A DNA stretch of 32,816 nucleotides from Fuerstiella sp. GTDB taxonomy: Bacteria; Planctomycetota; Planctomycetia; Planctomycetales; Planctomycetaceae. Position numbers and translations under genes: made by a program. How positions within the stretch are numbered: the stretch's first letter is position 1; each line of letters starts with the position of its first letter. Below, one piece after another: positions 15,602 through 23,815 of the stretch. The notes under the pieces are model-generated. The model did no database searches. It worked only from the letters and a program-made list of their open reading frames with translations, and was not told the origin of the DNA. Where the stretch lies: NCBI GenBank assembly GCA_029247265.1, contig JAQWLN010000049.1:1-32816 (forward strand), in the 5' to 3' direction.

Positions 15602-16534
15602 TTACGCAAAGGCCTTCTGCAGCATCGCAAGGCTTTTGGGAATCGCGGTCCTTGGGTTTTCCTTGCCCTCAAACTCCAGCGATACATATCCTCCGAAATT
15701 GTGTTGCCTCAGCAATCTGGCGATTCTCGGATAATCAAGATCCAACGAATACCACATGCCACCGCCGTAGTAGGTCTTGGCCTGAACCAGCACCGCATCA
15801 TCGGCGATCTGTTCAAGGCGGTCATACGGATCCTCCAGAAAGTTACCGGTGTCCAGAGTCGTCTTTAGCCACGGTGAATCGATCTCGTTGACGATGCGCA
15901 TGACACCTTCGGCGGTGCGGCCCAGCCCCCAGTGATTTTCCAATCCAAGCGTCACACCGCATTTTTCAGCGGTGGCAAGGCAATCGCTGATTCCGTCAAC
16001 GACCCACTTAAATCCATCTTCCTCGGTATAGCCCTCCAGAGTGGGCTCGATACCGCGGTTCGCCATAAGCTCGTCAAAACTGCCGCTGGTTCCCCACCGC
16101 CCCGTGTTAACTCGCATGGTCGGAATTCCCAGCTTGTAGGCCAGTTCAATGGAATTGATGGTCTTCTTTGTGTTGGCCTGACGGACCTTCGGGTCGGGAT
16201 TCACCCATCCCTGGTGAGTTGAAAAACCGCACAGATCGAGACCATTCACGAAGGCTCGCTGCTTCAGTTTTTGCAGCGTCGAATTGTCGGTATTCGTCAT
16301 CTGCATTTCCAGAATTTCAACGCCATCAAATCCCCACTCAGCCGCCAGATCGATGCACGTCTCGACGGATCGCAGATCCTTGTTCTTAAACTGCCAGAAC
16401 GAATACGTGGACACCCCAAAGCGAGTTCGGCGAGGTGATTCCGCAGGTGCGGCAATTCCGCCCTGAACCTGACCTGGCAACAACCCCGCAGCGATAGCAC
16501 TGCCCAAAAGACTTCTGCGTGAAACTGAACTCAT
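15602..16534 (-). CDS. Tat-exported sugar phosphate isomerase/epimerase-like TIM barrel
   Basis: A 310-residue protein of the xylose isomerase-like TIM-barrel/AP endonuclease 2 superfamily. The N-terminus is a twin-arginine signal, SSVSRRSLLGSAIAAGLLPG, so the folded enzyme is probably exported. Barrel motifs: RFGVSTYSFW, CIDLAAEWGFDGVEILEMQM, LDLCGFSTHQGWVNPDP, LGIPTMRVNTGRWG, CGVTLGLENHWGLGR (metal-ligand Glu and the NHWG motif common in this family), LKTTLDTGNFLEDP, VLVQAKTYYGGGM and GGYVSLEFEGKENPRTA. Glu, Asp, His and Glu positions suit a divalent-metal site. The substrate is unknown. AGGAAA lies 6 bases before the ATG. The PQQ propeller gene ends 18 bp upstream on the same strand, so they likely form an operon. 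Confidence 0.88.
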   Translation of the reverse strand: MSSVSRRSLLGSAIAAGLLPGQVQGGIAAPAESPRRTRFGVSTYSFWQFKNKDLRSVETCIDLAAEWGFDGVEILEMQMTNTDNSTLQKLKQRAFVNGLDLCGFSTHQGWVNPDPKVRQANTKKTINSIELAYKLGIPTMRVNTGRWGTSGSFDELMANRGIEPTLEGYTEEDGFKWVVDGISDCLATAEKCGVTLGLENHWGLGRTAEGVMRIVNEIDSPWLKTTLDTGNFLEDPYDRLEQIADDAVLVQAKTYYGGGMWYSLDLDYPRIARLLRQHNFGGYVSLEFEGKENPRTAIPKSLAMLQKAFA

Positions 16535-16540
16535 ATCGTT

Positions 16541-16546
16541 TTTCCT
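16541..16546 (-). promoter_or_regulatory. Ribosome-binding site of the isomerase-like gene
   Basis: AGGAAA on the minus strand, 6 bases before the ATG at 16534, inside the 18-bp gap that follows the upstream propeller gene. It supports the chosen start. Confidence 0.6.
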
Positions 16547-16552
16547 CGGTGA

Positions 16553-17806
16553 TTACTGATCGACAGGTAGTTTTGCACGCACCAGCCTTCCGCTGGCATT
16601 TCGCCCGATGACGTGACCGTTCAACAGTAACGGCATTGTCCAGCATCGGCCCTCAAGAAAGTCCGATCGGGCAAGTTCCTGATAACTCTCGGGACTGGCC
16701 TTTGCGACCACCAGCTGACCGCCTTCACTCAGAATGATCAATTTGCCATCAGCAATCATCAGAGAACCGCAGCCCAGGCCACGTTCCTTCCAGCGAACTT
16801 CTCCTGTCCGGAAGTCCATGCACGTCAATGTCACAACTCGACCGAGATTGGAATTGCCGTCCATCCCGTACAGGTTCCCTTCATACAGAATGCTGTTGTT
16901 GAAGTGGTTTCGCATTCGCTTGCTGGCATACACTTCCTGCAGCTGTAAGTCCGGCGAATCCGCCGCTGAGCTGCCCTTCGTCAGATGAAACAGCCCGCAG
17001 CCAACGTTATACCCCGTTGAAATGTAGATCATGTCGGCCACCACAATGGGCGTTGTCGAATTGGTACCAAATGGCGATTTCCATTCCTGGAAGGCAATTG
17101 TTGAACCGTCTGAGGCCGCGCTGATGCGTATCCCGTCGTTGTCCAGACTTGCCAGCAGCGATCGTCCATTGTGCAAAAACGCTCGCACCGACCCATACCC
17201 CGCACGATGTTCTTCTGAACGCCAGACCAGTTCGCCGTTCATGCGGTTGTACGCGGCCAGTCGACCGCATTCAAACAGCAAGTGGTCGCCGAGAATACAG
17301 GGAGAACCATTAAATCCCCATTCGTGCAGCGCGACACCCAGATCTTCCTGCAGGTTTCGCTGCCACAACACGGCTCCTGTCACGCGGTGCAGGCAATGCA
17401 GCTGGCCGTCGACACTCAGGGTGTACACCAGATTGCCAACGACTGCCGGCGTGGCACCGGGACCGCCGTCGTACAGATTCGCGTTCAATTCTGCGGGGTA
17501 TTCATGCGACCACAGTTGCTCGCCGGTTTCTTCCTTCAGGCACCATACCGTTTCCTGTCCGTCCGCGTGGCCCATCGTGTACAGGCGACCGTCGACGACG
17601 CTGATCGACGAGAACCCGATGCCAACATCTTCCGTCCAAACCGGGCGCAAGCCGTCTTCAGGCCAGTCGGTTGACCAACCACGTTCCAGAGATATGCCGT
17701 CCAGCTTCGGGCCCATCCATTGCGGCCAGTCCGCCGCCGAGGGCCGTTCAGGTTGCAGCAGCACACAAACTGCGACAGTGGCCAAACCTCGAATTAAACT
17801 GTTCAT
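16553..17806 (-). CDS. Exported PQQ-type beta-propeller protein
   Basis: A 417-residue exported propeller. The signal peptide is MNSLIRGLATVAVCVLLQ... up to about residue 25, and the mature start ADWPQWMGPKLDGISLERGW is the typical 'W..W.GP..DG' opening. Blades include TVWCLKEETGEQLWSHEYPA, LHCLHRVTGAVLWQRNLQED, LAAYNRMNGELVWRSEEHRA and LTCMDFRTGEVRWKERGLGC, with the PQQ-repeat Gly-x-x-x-Trp signature. As with the other propeller in this window (10597-11859), no quinoprotein active site is recognisable; identity between the two looks limited to the repeat signatures. It precedes the isomerase-like gene by 18 bp. It may provide a sensing or scaffold role in the periplasm, which is inference. 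Confidence 0.85.
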   Translation of the reverse strand: MNSLIRGLATVAVCVLLQPERPSAADWPQWMGPKLDGISLERGWSTDWPEDGLRPVWTEDVGIGFSSISVVDGRLYTMGHADGQETVWCLKEETGEQLWSHEYPAELNANLYDGGPGATPAVVGNLVYTLSVDGQLHCLHRVTGAVLWQRNLQEDLGVALHEWGFNGSPCILGDHLLFECGRLAAYNRMNGELVWRSEEHRAGYGSVRAFLHNGRSLLASLDNDGIRISAASDGSTIAFQEWKSPFGTNSTTPIVVADMIYISTGYNVGCGLFHLTKGSSAADSPDLQLQEVYASKRMRNHFNNSILYEGNLYGMDGNSNLGRVVTLTCMDFRTGEVRWKERGLGCGSLMIADGKLIILSEGGQLVVAKASPESYQELARSDFLEGRCWTMPLLLNGHVIGRNASGRLVRAKLPVDQ

Positions 17807-17962
17807 GCACTCGCGTCCTGCAACGGCGATTCAAACAAAGGACAACTGACAAAGCTGGCGGATCAGTCCCGGTCGCTGCCGGGAGATGCGAATTGCCGGG
17901 ACCACCCGACGGGTGAACCCGATTTACAAATGCCTATCATCGCTAAGAAGTTTAGCCGACCG

Positions 17963-18493
17963 TCATTCTTCGTCCAGCAGGCCGTTGTCCGACCTGTCAC
18001 TGAAATCCACAGGAGTTTCTGCGGAAGTTGACTTCTGGCGTCGTCTATCCAGAAACGCCTGCAGCAGGATATGGGCTGCCAATTTATCAATTTTGGATTT
18101 TCGCTGCTTCTTTGTGAGCGCGGACTGCAGCATCAGAGCTTCCGCCTTCAGACTGCTGAAGCGTTCATCCTGAAACTCCACTGGCAGTGAAGTCACCCGA
18201 GAAAGCCAGGCCCCATATCGTCGGGCTTCACGTGACTTTTGACTTTCGTCGCCGCTCATGTGGACGGGCAAACCGACAACAAGCCCCACACTTTCGTACT
18301 CCTCGGCGACATTTCGGAAAAACTGCTCGTCCGCCTGTTGTCCGTTGCGCTGATAATTATGCAGTGGACTGGCCAGTTCCTGAAACATGTCACTGACCGC
18401 CACGCCAACTCGCTTCGTGCCGTAGTCAATGCCCAGAATGCGGCCCCGTGTCGGGATTCGTGCAGGCGAGCCTTCCACGTTTGCAGTGTTCAT
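17963..18493 (-). CDS. ruvX: Putative pre-16S rRNA nuclease / Holliday junction resolvase YqgF (RuvX)
   Basis: A 176-residue RNase H-fold protein of the YqgF family, implicated in 16S rRNA 5'-end maturation and described as a Holliday junction resolvase-like protein. Key motifs: GRILGIDYGTKRVGVAVSD (first catalytic Asp), SVGLVVGLPVHMSGDES, LPVEFQDERFSSLKAEALM (family DER[LF][ST][TS]) and SKIDKLAAHILLQAFLDRRR (last catalytic Asp). The N-terminal 15 residues and the C-terminal 20 (STSAETPVDFSDRSDNGLL) are extra to the core and probably disordered. It lies 156 bp upstream of the PQQ/isomerase pair on the same strand and diverges from the large cytochrome gene. Confidence 0.93.
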   Translation of the reverse strand: MNTANVEGSPARIPTRGRILGIDYGTKRVGVAVSDMFQELASPLHNYQRNGQQADEQFFRNVAEEYESVGLVVGLPVHMSGDESQKSREARRYGAWLSRVTSLPVEFQDERFSSLKAEALMLQSALTKKQRKSKIDKLAAHILLQAFLDRRRQKSTSAETPVDFSDRSDNGLLDEE

Positions 18494-18794
18494 GTTCGTC
18501 TTTGGTGTTTCAATCGAAGGATACGCAGGACCAACTGATTGTTATCAGAATATGCGGTGGTCGTATAGTTTCCGATGTCTGCACATGAGCCCCGGAAATC
18601 AAAATTTCTGACGCCCGCCGTGCCGCCGGCGTACAGAATCCGTCGATCTGCTGCGGGTTCGCCCACGCCAACTCACGCAGCGTATTGCTCAACAGAGTCG
18701 ACGCCTTTGGACATGAGACCTTTTTTCTGTCTTCGGCGATGCTAAGATCAGAGATTCTCCTCCACCTTTTCTCCTCCGTTGTCCAACTCCGCCC
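18494..18794. other. Intergenic region between divergent ruvX and cytochrome-domain genes
   Basis: About 300 bases that should hold two divergent promoters. A minus-strand frame here has coding-like codon use (NTLRELAWANPQQIDGFCTP then AARRASEILISG), but no domain is recognised and no good start is seen, so it may be a remnant. On the plus strand, T-rich sequence (TTTTTT at about 18720) followed by TAAGAT (about 18742) could be a promoter for the downstream gene; this is weak. Confidence 0.35.
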
Positions 18795-21700
18795 ATGCCG
18801 CAACGTATGTCGATCCTTCTGTTCGTCGTGCTGCTTCTCATCAGTTCGGGGTCCGTCCCTCAGACGGCGGTGGCAGTCGATGAGCCCCGGGTTAATTTTG
18901 CGCGCGACATCAAGCCATTACTGTCAGACCGTTGCTTTCTGTGCCACGGACCGGATGCCGATACTCGTGAGGCAGATCTGCGCCTTGACTCCGCCGAAGC
19001 CGTTTTCCGCAAGCTGGAGACAGATGACACTCTGTTCGTAGTGGCGCCCGGCAAGCCGGAAGTGAGTGAAGTTGTAACGCGAATCCTGTCCAGTGATCCT
19101 GATGTTCGCATGCCACCGCCGGATTCGGGACTGGCGATGACTGAACGGGAACAGGAACTCGTACGTCGGTGGGTCGCAGAAGGAGCAGAATGGAAGGGGC
19201 ACTGGGCATTCGAACGAATCGTCGCGCCAGAAGTACCTTCTGTCGACAACGACGACTGGTGCCAGAATGAAATCGACAGGTTTGTTGTCGCTCAACAGCA
19301 GGCCAATGGTTACTCGCAGAATCCCATTGCGTCCAGACAGACGTTGCTGAGACGAGTGACGTTTGATCTGACGGGGCTGCCACCGACGCTGCACGAACTC
19401 GACGCATTTCTGGCCGATCAGACACCGACCGCATATGAAAAGGTCGTGGACCGCCTGCTGCGGTCCGAGTCCTATGGCGAACGGATGGCGGCAGACTGGC
19501 TGGACGTCGCCAGGTACAGCGACACCTTCGGTTACCAGGTGGACCGGGACCGGTATGTCTGGCCCTGGCGGGACTGGGTCGTAAGAGCGTTCAATGAAAA
19601 CATGCCATACGACCGTTTTATTACTGAACAGCTCGCGGGCGACCTGCTGCCCAATGCCACATCAGACCAGATTCTGGCAACAACCTTCAATCGCCTGCAC
19701 CCGCAGAAAGTGGAGGGCGGCAGCACTCCGGAAGAATTCCGTGTGGAGTACGTTGCCGATCGGACTCAGACAGTTGCCACGGCGTTCCTGGGTCTGACGT
19801 TCGAGTGCTGTCGCTGCCATGACCACAAATACGACCCGATGGCGCAACGTGAGTACTATCAGCTGTTTTCGTTCTTCAACAACATCGATGAAGCCGGTCT
19901 CTACTCTTACTTCACCAGCTCAACGCCGACACCCACTCTGCGCCTTCCAACCGTTCCGCAGGAAAAAGACTTGAAGAAAACGCAGGTAAGGCTGGCGGCC
20001 GCGGAACTGGCATTGACCGAATCCAACAACGGTTTGCAGAAGGATGACCGCCGCAACACGTCGCTGGCGAAGTTGCAAGCCGAACTGACCGTGCGTCTGG
20101 AAGACCCAACAAAACTGATTCCCGGACAACAGGCCGCGTTGTCGTTTGAGACGGACGGAGTGGGTGCCAACCGAGTTGTGAAAGGGGAACACGGCAACGC
20201 GGTGGAATTGACCGGTGATCACGGCATTGATGTGAAGGTCGGCAACTTTCCACGCTGGCAGCCGTTCACAATCTCCACGTGGCTGAAAGTGCCCCGCCAC
20301 TATGAGCGCAGTGTCGTTTTTCATCGTTCTCGGGCATGGACTGATGCAGGCAGTCGGGGATATGAACTGCTGATTGAAAATGGACACCTGAGTGCCGCAT
20401 TGATTCATTTCTGGCCAGGAAATGCAATCCGAATTCGCTCTGCAAAACCATTGCCGCTCAACACATGGATGCATGTGGCGATGACGTATGACGGATCCAG
20501 TTCAGCCAAAGGGCTAAGTCTGTGGGTCGACGGAAGCCCAGCGACGACGATCGTCAACCGCGACAATCTGTACCGAAACATCACGGGCGGAGGGGGCGAC
20601 ACCGTCACCATTGGTCAGCGATTCCGCGACAAAGGGTTCAGTAAGGGCCTGGTCGATGAGTTTCACGTGTTCGATCGCCGGTTGACTGCTCTGGAAATCA
20701 GACAGTTATTTGATGGACAAAGCCTGACTCAGGCACTGCAGTCGGACTGGTCTAAACTGGACGGGCCCCACTTAACGGCGCTGACACGTTATGCCGCCGC
20801 AACGACAGACGTCGAATATCAGACTCGCCTTGCGGACGTGCAGGCGGCTCGCAAAGCGGTCTGCGCTGTCCAGGACGGCATGCAGGAGATCATGGTCATG
20901 CGCGAACGCGCCATACCGCGACAGGCGTACGTGCTCACTCGCGGTGCCTACGATGCCAGGGCAGAAGAAGTCCGCTCGGATGTGCCCGCCTTTCTGCCGC
21001 CCATGAACGCCGCATGGCCCAAAAATCGACTGGGACTGGCTCAATGGCTGACCTCGCGTGAGCAACCTCTGACCGCTCGAGTGGCCGTGAATCGGCTGTG
21101 GCAAACGGCGTTTGGGAACGGACTGGTGCAGTCTCCGGAGGATTTTGGCAGTCAGGGCATGGCGCCCAGCCACCCATTGCTGCTGGACTGGCTGGCGGCC
21201 GACTTTTTGCAAAGCGGCTGGAACGTGAAGCGCCTTCTGAAGCTGTTGGTCATGTCGTCAACGTATCGCCAAAGCAGTCTCACATCCGCAGATCAGCATC
21301 GACGCGATCCTGAGAATCAATGGCTGACCCACGCTCCGGTTTTCCGTTTGAACGCAGAAATGTTGCGAGACAATGCGCTCGCTGTCAGTGGCCTGCTGCA
21401 CCGCCATCCTGGTGGGGCCCCTGCAAAACCATACGAACTGGCCGCGTCGTTCAAGCCGTCCAACCCGGACAAAGGCAGCGGCCTGTATCGGCGCAGTCTG
21501 TACACGTACTGGAAACGTACCGCTCCCGCCCCGATGATGATGACACTGGACGCGGCCAAGCGTGATGTCTGCCGCGTCAAACGCGAACGCACGTCGTCAC
21601 CGCTGCAGGCTCTTGTGGTGATGAACGGCCCGCAATTCGTGGAAGCGGCGCGTATGCTGGCCGATCGCCTGCTGCAGAAACACGGCAACAATGACCAAGT

Positions 21701-21941
21701 TCTGCTTGCCGGAATGTTCCGTCTGCTGACCAGCCGACCGCCTGCCAATGGTGAGGCCAGCGTTCTGCAGCGTCTACTGCAGGATCAGAGAACGCATTTT
21801 CGTGCAGATGCAGAGGCCGCAGCTAAGTATGTCGCAATCGGCGAAGCGGAATCCGTTTCGAAAGACATTGCCAACCTTGCGGCATGGACAACAGTTGCCA
21901 ATGTGCTGTTTGTTCACGACGAATGCATGATGCGACGATAG
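18795..21941 (+). CDS. Planctomycete cytochrome C / DUF1549 / LamG / DUF1553 exported protein
   Basis: A 1048-residue exported protein with a signal peptide at about 1-28. Order of domains: Planctomycete cytochrome C domain at about 33-130 (NFARDIKPLLSDRCFLCHGP, haem motif CFLCH 47-51); DUF1549 at about 155-365 (NEIDRFVVAQQQANGYSQNP, LLRRVTFDLTGLPPTLHELD, MAADWLDVARYSDTFGYQVD, MPYDRFITEQLAGDLLPN, and a second CxxCH in FECCRCHDHKYDPM); a LamG/concanavalin-like domain at about 440-650 (PFTISTWLKVPRHYERSVVF, NTWMHVAMTYDGSSSAKGLS, LVDEFHVFDRRLTALEIRQL); and DUF1553 at about 720-980 (RLGLAQWLTSREQPLTARVA, NRLWQTAFGNGLVQSPEDFG, RRSLYTYWKRTAPAPMMMTL). Such proteins are hugely expanded in Planctomycetes and have been linked to polysaccharide breakdown, without a proven reaction. 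The LamG domain suggests carbohydrate contact. Confidence 0.95.
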   Translation: MPQRMSILLFVVLLLISSGSVPQTAVAVDEPRVNFARDIKPLLSDRCFLCHGPDADTREADLRLDSAEAVFRKLETDDTLFVVAPGKPEVSEVVTRILSSDPDVRMPPPDSGLAMTEREQELVRRWVAEGAEWKGHWAFERIVAPEVPSVDNDDWCQNEIDRFVVAQQQANGYSQNPIASRQTLLRRVTFDLTGLPPTLHELDAFLADQTPTAYEKVVDRLLRSESYGERMAADWLDVARYSDTFGYQVDRDRYVWPWRDWVVRAFNENMPYDRFITEQLAGDLLPNATSDQILATTFNRLHPQKVEGGSTPEEFRVEYVADRTQTVATAFLGLTFECCRCHDHKYDPMAQREYYQLFSFFNNIDEAGLYSYFTSSTPTPTLRLPTVPQEKDLKKTQVRLAAAELALTESNNGLQKDDRRNTSLAKLQAELTVRLEDPTKLIPGQQAALSFETDGVGANRVVKGEHGNAVELTGDHGIDVKVGNFPRWQPFTISTWLKVPRHYERSVVFHRSRAWTDAGSRGYELLIENGHLSAALIHFWPGNAIRIRSAKPLPLNTWMHVAMTYDGSSSAKGLSLWVDGSPATTIVNRDNLYRNITGGGGDTVTIGQRFRDKGFSKGLVDEFHVFDRRLTALEIRQLFDGQSLTQALQSDWSKLDGPHLTALTRYAAATTDVEYQTRLADVQAARKAVCAVQDGMQEIMVMRERAIPRQAYVLTRGAYDARAEEVRSDVPAFLPPMNAAWPKNRLGLAQWLTSREQPLTARVAVNRLWQTAFGNGLVQSPEDFGSQGMAPSHPLLLDWLAADFLQSGWNVKRLLKLLVMSSTYRQSSLTSADQHRRDPENQWLTHAPVFRLNAEMLRDNALAVSGLLHRHPGGAPAKPYELAASFKPSNPDKGSGLYRRSLYTYWKRTAPAPMMMTLDAAKRDVCRVKRERTSSPLQALVVMNGPQFVEAARMLADRLLQKHGNNDQVLLAGMFRLLTSRPPANGEASVLQRLLQDQRTHFRADAEAAAKYVAIGEAESVSKDIANLAAWTTVANVLFVHDECMMRR

Positions 21942-22144
21942 CAGCATCCGCGATACCGTCCACGCTCGACCATAGTACCATCACATCAGCTCGTCGGTGA
22001 CCAGATGCAACGGTTCGGTCATCGCGTCTCCTGCTGTTTCATTACGGACGTCAACCCCTTTCGTGTGGGGCGACAACCTGGTTAGACTGCGTCCGTCGAT
22101 GCCATGTTTTGCCACGAAGATACCCGGAAGAAAGCAGTGCCCGC

Positions 22145-22753
22145 ATGAGAGATAAGATCGGACGATCCATTGGCTTCTTCAAGGCTACGGCAATTGGGGG
22201 GGTCTTGTTCATCCTGCCGCTGGCCGTCGTGATCGGTCTGCTGGGTTACGTCTACAGTTTTGTGGTCGTGATCTATGAGCCGATGGAGGAATGGATGCCT
22301 GTGAAAACCGCCGCCGGCGTCGCGATGCTGTTTGCCGTTGCCGTTGCCGTTCTACTGTTTGCGTGTTTTTCTGCAGGCTTGATGGCTCATCGCGCCATTG
22401 GTCGAAAATTCCATCAGCTCATCGAAAAGTACCTCACCACGTTTTTTCCGAAGTATGCCATCTACAAGGACCTGCTGGCGGGCAATATCGGAGGAACGCG
22501 AAACGTGCCGTCGCTCAAGCCTGTGCTCATTCGCACACCTGAATGTCGTCGGATCGCGTTTGAAGCGGAGCGTCTGTCGGACGAGTCAGCGGTCGTTTTC
22601 TTCCCGGGAGCACCGGATACGTGGATCGGTACCGTCGGCGTCGTTGCCGCCGATCAAATCGAGCCCCTGGACGTTCCCTTCAACGACGTCGTCGGCATCC
22701 TCGAACAACTCGGAAGGGACTCCCGTGACCTGCTGTCGAAGAGTCGAACATAA
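22145..22753 (+). CDS. DUF502 family membrane protein
   Basis: A 202-residue inner-membrane protein of the DUF502 family. Two hydrophobic segments, FFKATAIGGVLFILPLAVVI (extended by GLLGYVYSFVVVI) and AAGVAMLFAVAVAVLLFACF, flank a short loop, and a soluble domain follows: KYLTTFFPKYAIYKDLLAGN, PVLIRTPECRRIAFEAER, VVFFPGAPDTWIGTVGVVAA and PFNDVVGILEQLGRDSRDLL. Function is unknown. The ATG at 22145 starts just before the family's usual GRxxGFFKxTxIGG opening; an ATG at 22109 in the same frame adds 12 unconserved residues. The second membrane segment contains a 6-bp triplet repeat (GCCGTT x3, 22334-22351) coding Ala-Val-Ala-Val-Ala-Val. Confidence 0.87.
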   Translation: MRDKIGRSIGFFKATAIGGVLFILPLAVVIGLLGYVYSFVVVIYEPMEEWMPVKTAAGVAMLFAVAVAVLLFACFSAGLMAHRAIGRKFHQLIEKYLTTFFPKYAIYKDLLAGNIGGTRNVPSLKPVLIRTPECRRIAFEAERLSDESAVVFFPGAPDTWIGTVGVVAADQIEPLDVPFNDVVGILEQLGRDSRDLLSKSRT

Positions 22754-23051
22754 CAGAAAACACTCGGCGTGAATCGTCCCTGGACATGAAATGCTGCCGC
22801 TGCAAACATGAGGACTGTGTTGTAGTGGCGACTGGAGCAATTTGCTTATTGTCGTGAACGTTACTGGCTCGGGGCAGCAACGAAACTGCTGCTGAAAATC
22901 GTTCTTCGCGGCCACAAGACAGCGTGAAATGCTGTATCGAATCAGAGAATATCTGACGATCACCGATGTGTTCCCTGTTTCCATTTTGGCTTCATTGCCA
23001 TACTCTCCGCCGGAAATTCAAACGTCTCACTCTACTCGGAACAGATTTGAC
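22754..23051. other. Gap between DUF502 and adenylate-kinase-like genes
   Basis: No gene is supported. The kinase frame is open upstream to 22929 (MLYRIREYLTITDVFPVSIL...) but this part is not kinase-like. No hairpin with a T-tract follows the DUF502 stop, and no clear promoter is seen. Confidence 0.5.
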
Positions 23052-23672
23052 ATGTCTCAGGATGACCGATATCGCTGCGTGCTGTTGTTCGGCCCGCCGG
23101 GCGTTGGCAAAGGAACTCAGGGAGGCATTCTGGCCAACATCCCGGGGTTCTTTCATCTTTCCGTAGGAGATGTCTTTCGCTCAATCGACATTGGGTCTGA
23201 CACCGGCAAGCAGGTGTACGACTACATCTCACGCGGCGAGCTGGTTCCCAACGATCTGACGATGAAGATCTGGAAGACCGCAGTCGATGCCTACGTGGCG
23301 CTGTCATGGTATAAACCTCGCGAAGACCTGCTGGTACTGGATGGAATGCCACGAAATGTGGAGCAGGTTGGCGTCGTGGAGCAGTACCTCGAGATCTACC
23401 GCATTATCTATCTGGAATGTGCGGATCTGGAAGACATGGTGCATCGCATTCGCCGGCGCGCTATCCGCGAGAATCGTACGGACGATGCCAACGAAGATGT
23501 GATACGTCGCCGGTTTCAACTTTACGAAGAAGTGACCGCACCCGTTCTGGAACAGTATGACCAGAAGATCATTCATCGCATCAACTGCAACCGTTCTCCG
23601 GCGGAAGTTCTGAGAGCGATTCTGGACTGCACAATTCCCGTACAGAACGAACATTTCCACCAGAATCTGTAG
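23052..23672 (+). CDS. adk: Adenylate kinase-like nucleoside monophosphate kinase
   Basis: A 206-residue cytosolic kinase that would catalyse ATP + NMP to ADP + NDP. The P-loop is LLFGPPGVGKGTQ (residues 11-23), the NMP-binding part is FFHLSVGDVFRSIDIGSDTG then ISRGELVPNDLTMKIW, the Walker-B-like segment LLVLDGMPRNVEQVG, and the short LID with its Arg/Asp residues is RIRRRAIRENRTDDANEDVI, followed by RRRFQLYEEVTAPVLEQYD. Two usually fixed residues differ: the NMP motif STGD reads SVGD, and DGFPR reads DGMPR. The protein could therefore be a diverged paralogue or have altered substrate preference. The ATG at 23052 lies just before the first beta strand. It converges on the giant GspK-like gene. 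Confidence 0.88.
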   Translation: MSQDDRYRCVLLFGPPGVGKGTQGGILANIPGFFHLSVGDVFRSIDIGSDTGKQVYDYISRGELVPNDLTMKIWKTAVDAYVALSWYKPREDLLVLDGMPRNVEQVGVVEQYLEIYRIIYLECADLEDMVHRIRRRAIRENRTDDANEDVIRRRFQLYEEVTAPVLEQYDQKIIHRINCNRSPAEVLRAILDCTIPVQNEHFHQNL

Positions 23673-23714
23673 TCACAGCCTGGCAGCCTGCGGTCAATGC
23701 CCGCCTCTGTGTAC

Positions 23715-23766
23715 CACAGGCTCCGCCTGTGCATCACGAACGCCAGAACCACCGGCGGAGCCGGTG
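23715..23766. repeat. Pair of related palindromes (REP-like) between convergent genes
   Basis: CACAGGCTCCGCCTGTG (23715-23731) and CACCGGCGGAGCCGGTG (23750-23766) are each perfect 7-bp stems with 3-base loops. The reverse complement of the second differs from the first only at one base pair in the stem (A-T versus C-G), changed on both sides. They are 18 bp apart, inverted relative to each other, and lie between the stops of the adk-like gene (23672) and the minus-strand pseudopilin gene (23816). They could end transcription from both sides, though neither has a T-tract, or be a small mobile palindromic repeat. Confidence 0.75.
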
Positions 23767-23815
23767 CCACCCAGCTGCAAACAGCCTGAGTGCTATGCGA
23801 TTTCAGCGCTGGCAC

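Noticed and set aside
18720..18747. Promoter TTTTTT ... TAAGAT before the cytochrome-domain gene
   Set aside because: The match to sigma-70 boxes is weak and cannot be told from background; mentioned only in the gap description.
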